A DNA stretch of 64,000 nt from Torreya grandis (Eukaryota; Streptophyta; Pinopsida; Cupressales; Taxaceae). Positions 60,341 to 64,000 of the stretch are shown piece by piece. The notes below the pieces were generated by a model. The model saw nothing but the letters and a program-made list of their open reading frames with translations. It was not told where the DNA came from and did not search any database. The position numbers and the translations under genes were made by a program. How positions within the stretch are numbered: position 1 is the first letter of the stretch; each line of letters begins with the position of its first letter. The stretch lies in contig JARHVA010004905.1 of assembly GCA_037957365.1 (NCBI GenBank), positions 1,006,001 to 1,070,000 on the forward strand. The letters are read 5' to 3'.

Positions 60341-60344
60341 TGAC

Positions 60345-60720
60345 TATTCTCACACCATCAACTAGTTTGATGCTCATATTCTTGAGGGATGGTTATATTC
60401 CTTTCATATCCTTATAGTTTCATTTGAATAGGTCTTGGAATTATTTCAATATATCAATAATATGTGCTAACTCTGCATCAAACTAATAGGCACCTAGAGT
60501 GGAAATTTTGGGTTCCCCCCACAAGCTGATATCCACCTTAGTAGTTTTTAATAGTGCTTGATAATTTTCATGATTATCCTTGTGTGAATCCATAATTTGT
60601 CTACAACCCTTAGTTTTCTCTACCCAAATATGGGTAGGATCTTCTTCTTCTAGGGCACCATCCTTAATTTGGTAGACTAATTTATCATCTATGGCCAAAT
60701 TCTTCTAGTTGTGTGTTTTC
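60345..60720 (-). pseudogene. E4 linker between protease and RT
   Basis: Open at 60,698-60,483. Reads KLVYQIKDGALEEEDPTHIW, then FK-NYKDMKGI-PSLKNMSI, resembling the conserved Y-DM-GI-P-I--H-I block that precedes the RT of plant gypsy elements. No catalytic role known. Confidence 0.65.
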
Positions 60721-61719
60721 TAAGTTGCATCATCTTCATTGCTAGAGTCACTATTCATATTTGTTTCTTTAAGGAAGGTTGGGAGCACTAACCCATTTTT
60801 GACAAACATGTCCCTTAGGTGATTTTTTAGTATAATGGTGTCCTAAAAAATTAGCCTTCAAATTATTTGTAATGGATCAATTAGATCAAAATTTTATGAA
60901 GAAAAGGAGAAGGTATGAATAAATTTCTCCTTAAGTGCATCCTAGTCTATTGTTTCATGGAGTGTCTCATTTACTATGTACCACGCTCACGCCCAAGTCT
61001 TTAAGGTTATATAGAAGGTGTTCACCATATATTTCTCAAGGCATCTTCACCACAACCAATCCATGTTTATATACAAAGTTGTAAATGTGATATGGGTTCA
61101 AATTTACCAAAGTAGGCTAAACTGTTCAAGTCCTCATTTATTTTTCCAAATCTAGTGTGAATGACCACCTTTAAATTCTACCAAGTTGGAAATATAAAAT
61201 TTTAAATCACCCACCAATGAGAATCAATGCTTTTCAATGTGTACACCAATGTTCCCATTCTATCCACCTCCTTTACTATGTATGACTCAATGTCCTGAAC
61301 ATAGTCTTCTATAGGCTTACTTTCTTCATATCTTAGGAGTGTAACAAGCTTACCCTTACTAATGCAAAATAATATTTTTCCCTTTTTCTTGGTGTAAGTG
61401 ATCTATATTTCAGGAGTGTGATCAATCTATATCCATATTATATTTACCAATTTTAGAACCTTTATGTGCACCAATCAACACCATCAGCCAGTTGTATCAT
61501 GTGCTTCCTAAACCCATCTATCAAAAGTAATATCTATGGTTTCTAAGGCTGATTATCCATTCTCCCAAGAGATAATTCCTTGGTTGTTTGGATTTAGGGT
61601 CTTAGCACCTTAAATTATGATATTATAGATATGGTTGATTTCATCTTCAATATCCACACTCTCAACATAAGGGGGTCCTTGGTAATTTAAAATATGTTTG
61701 AATACTCTCTCCTTTCCAT

Positions 61720-62070
61720 TCTAAAAGGTCATGTAGTGCCTTTTAAAGTGCATATATGAATTGTTTGCATAACACCATAGCCTTCCTAGAAGCATTGGGT
61801 AGTTATCCTGCTTTGATAACTCTATTACTTCAAAGTTATCCTAAAATTTGATGCCCACGATATCTAAAATTATGCTTTTTATAATCTTGATAGTCTAAAC
61901 TTGGGTCTTATTGGCCATGAAGATCACATGAGGGGAAGGTATCAATGTTGGGATACCCATTTTCTCCCAAGTAGTCTATGTTAAGATGTTTACCTTGGTT
62001 CTCATGTCTACAAGAACCTCATAGATGGACTAGCTATCAATAGTGGCATCCACCATAATTTATTCATATT
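61720..62070 (-). pseudogene. E4 aspartic protease, catalytic motif lost
   Basis: Minus strand: VDATIDS-SIYEVLVDMRTK, then VNILT-TTWEKMGIPTLIPS, FMANKTQV, NFEVIELSKQDNYPMLLGRL, then W and YANNS. The order fits the plant gypsy protease with its YPMLLGRLW block. The active-site triad is D-M-R instead of D-[ST]-G, so it is inactive. Confidence 0.8.
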
Positions 62071-62079
62071 CAACATATG

Positions 62080-63165
62080 ATTGTATTGGACTTATTACAC
62101 CCTTTCTATGCATGACATGTTGAATTTGACTTGTTTTTGGTTTGCATGTTCCAAGAGTAATTTATTCAATAGGGTAGCATACCTTGAGTCTATAAGAGGC
62201 ATAAGATCTTGATCAATTCTTGTACTTCAACATCTTGGCTATCCTACTTCATTAGAGTTGTGGTATTTTATGGTTATGTGTCCCATGCTAATTAGAGCTC
62301 CCCTTATAGTTTTTGGATTATGCTCATAACTTTTTGTAGTAAGGCAAAAGTGTTGGTTTAGGCCATATTATGCATTCATTTTAACCCTTATCCCCATATT
62401 TGAGTCATAACTTAGATATTTATGTAGTTGGTGGCTAAGTGGTGAACCAACTTTGAGTAGTTTTCTACACCTTAACTTACAATGTGTATGTAGGTTGTGC
62501 CTTTGGGGTCCATTTTTTTAATCTTTTACTTCCATATGATCATCCTTGCACCTTTATCTATACAAAGGCTTCATTAGGTCAAATTTTTGTAAAGGTTAGG
62601 GTAGTCTTTGACCTTATGAGGCCCTTGAAAATACCCAAAAGTGGGATGTATAGGGTAGTCATGTTGATAATTCTATATTGAGCGATACTTATAACATGAG
62701 CACAACGAGAACCTTCTACCACCATGCCTTCTACCTCACCCTCTAGCACCTTATTACATCTCAAATCCTATATTATGTTAGTTTTATCCATCATTACATT
62801 GGTTTTCTTTCCTTCCCATAACTATTTTATCCTATTATGTGCCCCTTTCCATGTTTTCATACATTTCATGAATTACTTAGTAGTTAGTAGTGTTATGGGT
62901 GTAGGCATCACATAAATGATAGTAGACTATTATGTTGACTTGGCTAGTGCATTGTAATAAAGGTAAATTTCACATGTCATGCACTTTTTGATATGATTTG
63001 TATCTTAGTATTAGAGTGCACACATTCCTACAAGGGTAGTTAGTTATATTATGGCCTTATACTTCATAGTTGGTGTACCATAGTCCATTTCAAGTGTCAT
63101 GCATAGAGCTAGTAGTAATATTTTAGATATGGGATACCATAGATACAATTTCCACCTCCATAAAT
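62080..63165. other. E4 region between gag and protease, no domain recognised
   Basis: Would encode the gag C-terminus. I see no zinc knuckle. The open frames on both strands near 62,484-62,915 have no recognisable protein character. Confidence 0.4.
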
Positions 63166-63169
63166 GGGA

Positions 63170-63600
63170 TAATCCCATTATCTTCACTTCTAACTAACTC
63201 AACTCTGAGCATAGCTTCAAGTACTTTTCAAGGATCTATAAAATTCTTCATGGAAAGTACCCTTTAAAATGGCACAAGTAACCCCCTATTGAACCACTAC
63301 GTATGTTGAGAAGGGTGAATATCATATGGTAGATTTGATAGGAGAGTTTTAAACCATGCATCTTATAAGCACACACTCTCTTTGAATCCTTGTGTAATTT
63401 ATTTCAATGTGGTGATGCTTTCTTATTCAAACTCTAGGATGTCAAAATCCTTCAAGAATGATTGATTCAAGGTATCATAACAAATCATGGCCTAGTTGGG
63501 ATCAAATCTTTTATACCAAGTGTGGATACAATCAAGTAAAGTGATTGAGAACTGAGTAGACTTATACTTTTATTATGTTATGACTTATGCACACCATTAT
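63170..63600 (-). pseudogene. E4 gag capsid region, broken
   Basis: Minus strand: CIHTWYKRFDPN, AMICYDTLNQSFLKDFDILE, then TLK-ITQGFKESVCL-DAWFK and TLLSNLPYDIHPSQHT-WFNR, followed by FIDP-KVLEAMLRVELVRSED. This matches the C-terminal part of plant gypsy gag (I-tW---f---F, E-xV-xF--rf--LL-xLP, F----LR-Al-veE). The N-terminus probably continues to the right. Confidence 0.65.
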
Positions 63601-64000
63601 AATTCACACTTAAACACATGTTATACAACATTTTTCATGCTATGATACTCTAGGAGGTGAATAACCATTTCATCCTATATCTATTTTGAGAGTGTAATTG
63701 GTACTTGTGTTACTTGTACCCATAGTTATTTCCCTCTTGGTATTGGTCTTATTACACTAGGGATGTTACTTATTCATCTTGGGGGGTTTTCTCTAGTACC
63801 TTTACCCATAACAGTATGCATTAGTTGTGTCATTCTTATTGGTGTAGTTGATGTTATGTTACCTATTTGTGGTAGTAAATCACTTATTTCAAGATATTTA
63901 CCACCTTGTATTTCTGATATCAGCTATGTTATTATGTTTGTATTCAAGTTTAGCTATGGTAAGCTAGCACTCAATGGACTAGATATAGTTGTGATCACCT
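63601..64000. other. right edge of window, probably E4 gag N-terminal region
   Basis: No clear frame; AT-rich. Expected from position to be the start of E4 gag or its leader, but I see no motif. Confidence 0.3.

Larger units (their letters stand above)
58145..64000 (-). mobile_element. E4: decayed Ty3/gypsy element, truncated by the window edge
   Basis: On the minus strand, from right to left: gag (63.6-63.2 kb), protease (62.07-61.72), conserved linker and RT (60.7-59.48), integrase (59.29-58.3) and a pol tail ending near 58,145. All parts carry stops. The gap between RT thumb and integrase is only about 190 bases, too short for an RNase H. LTRs were not found; the left one lies beyond 64,000. 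Confidence 0.85.

Overview
The window is AT-rich, intergenic plant DNA built almost wholly from decayed Ty3/gypsy LTR retrotransposons. I found no host gene, rRNA, tRNA or CRISPR array. Long LTRs, Tat-lineage pol domains (including the second, archaeal-type RNase H), a captured plant mobile domain, deep nesting and heavy decay suggest a large-genome land plant, probably a conifer or other gymnosperm. That placement is inference.

Layout. (1) 1-7,750: a plus-strand element (E1) bounded by two copies of an LTR 3' end, with one decayed ORF of unknown function. (2) 7,760-13,130: a minus-strand Tat-like element (E2). Read from 13.1 kb downward it shows gag, protease, an archaeal-type RNase H placed BEFORE the RT, then RT, a normal RNase H and integrase. 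(3) 14,690-28,685: minus-strand copies of one unrecognised long gene, here called X: X1, X2, and the C-terminal part of X3. They are separated by AT-rich spacers, a degenerate minisatellite-like tract and a divergent LTR end. (4) 28,686-55,672: a plus-strand Tat-lineage element (E3) inserted into X3. It has 1.5-kb LTRs, a near-perfect 5-bp TSD, a PBS, gag, protease, G-patch-like segment, truncated RT, archaeal-type RNase H, integrase, and an antisense plant-mobile-domain pseudogene before the 3' LTR. (5) 43,784-53,689: a younger minus-strand relative (E3n) inserted into the 3' part of E3 with a perfect TSD (GTCTT). It keeps gag but has lost essentially all of pol. (6) 55,673-57,200: the other part of X3. 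(7) 58,145-64,000: a fourth minus-strand gypsy element (E4) with integrase, RT, protease and gag, running off the right edge.

E3 and E3n can be aligned with each other. This exposes conserved noncoding architecture that no ORF explains: clusters of a palindrome close to ACCGACGTCGGT in LTRs and just before gag, a conserved leader block, and a 3' region bounded by a ~20-nt inverted repeat that contains a triplicated and a duplicated motif. An ~80-bp unit is also duplicated downstream in both elements. All reading frames carry stops; nothing here looks autonomous today. Every assignment comes from reading the sequence by eye; no search was run.
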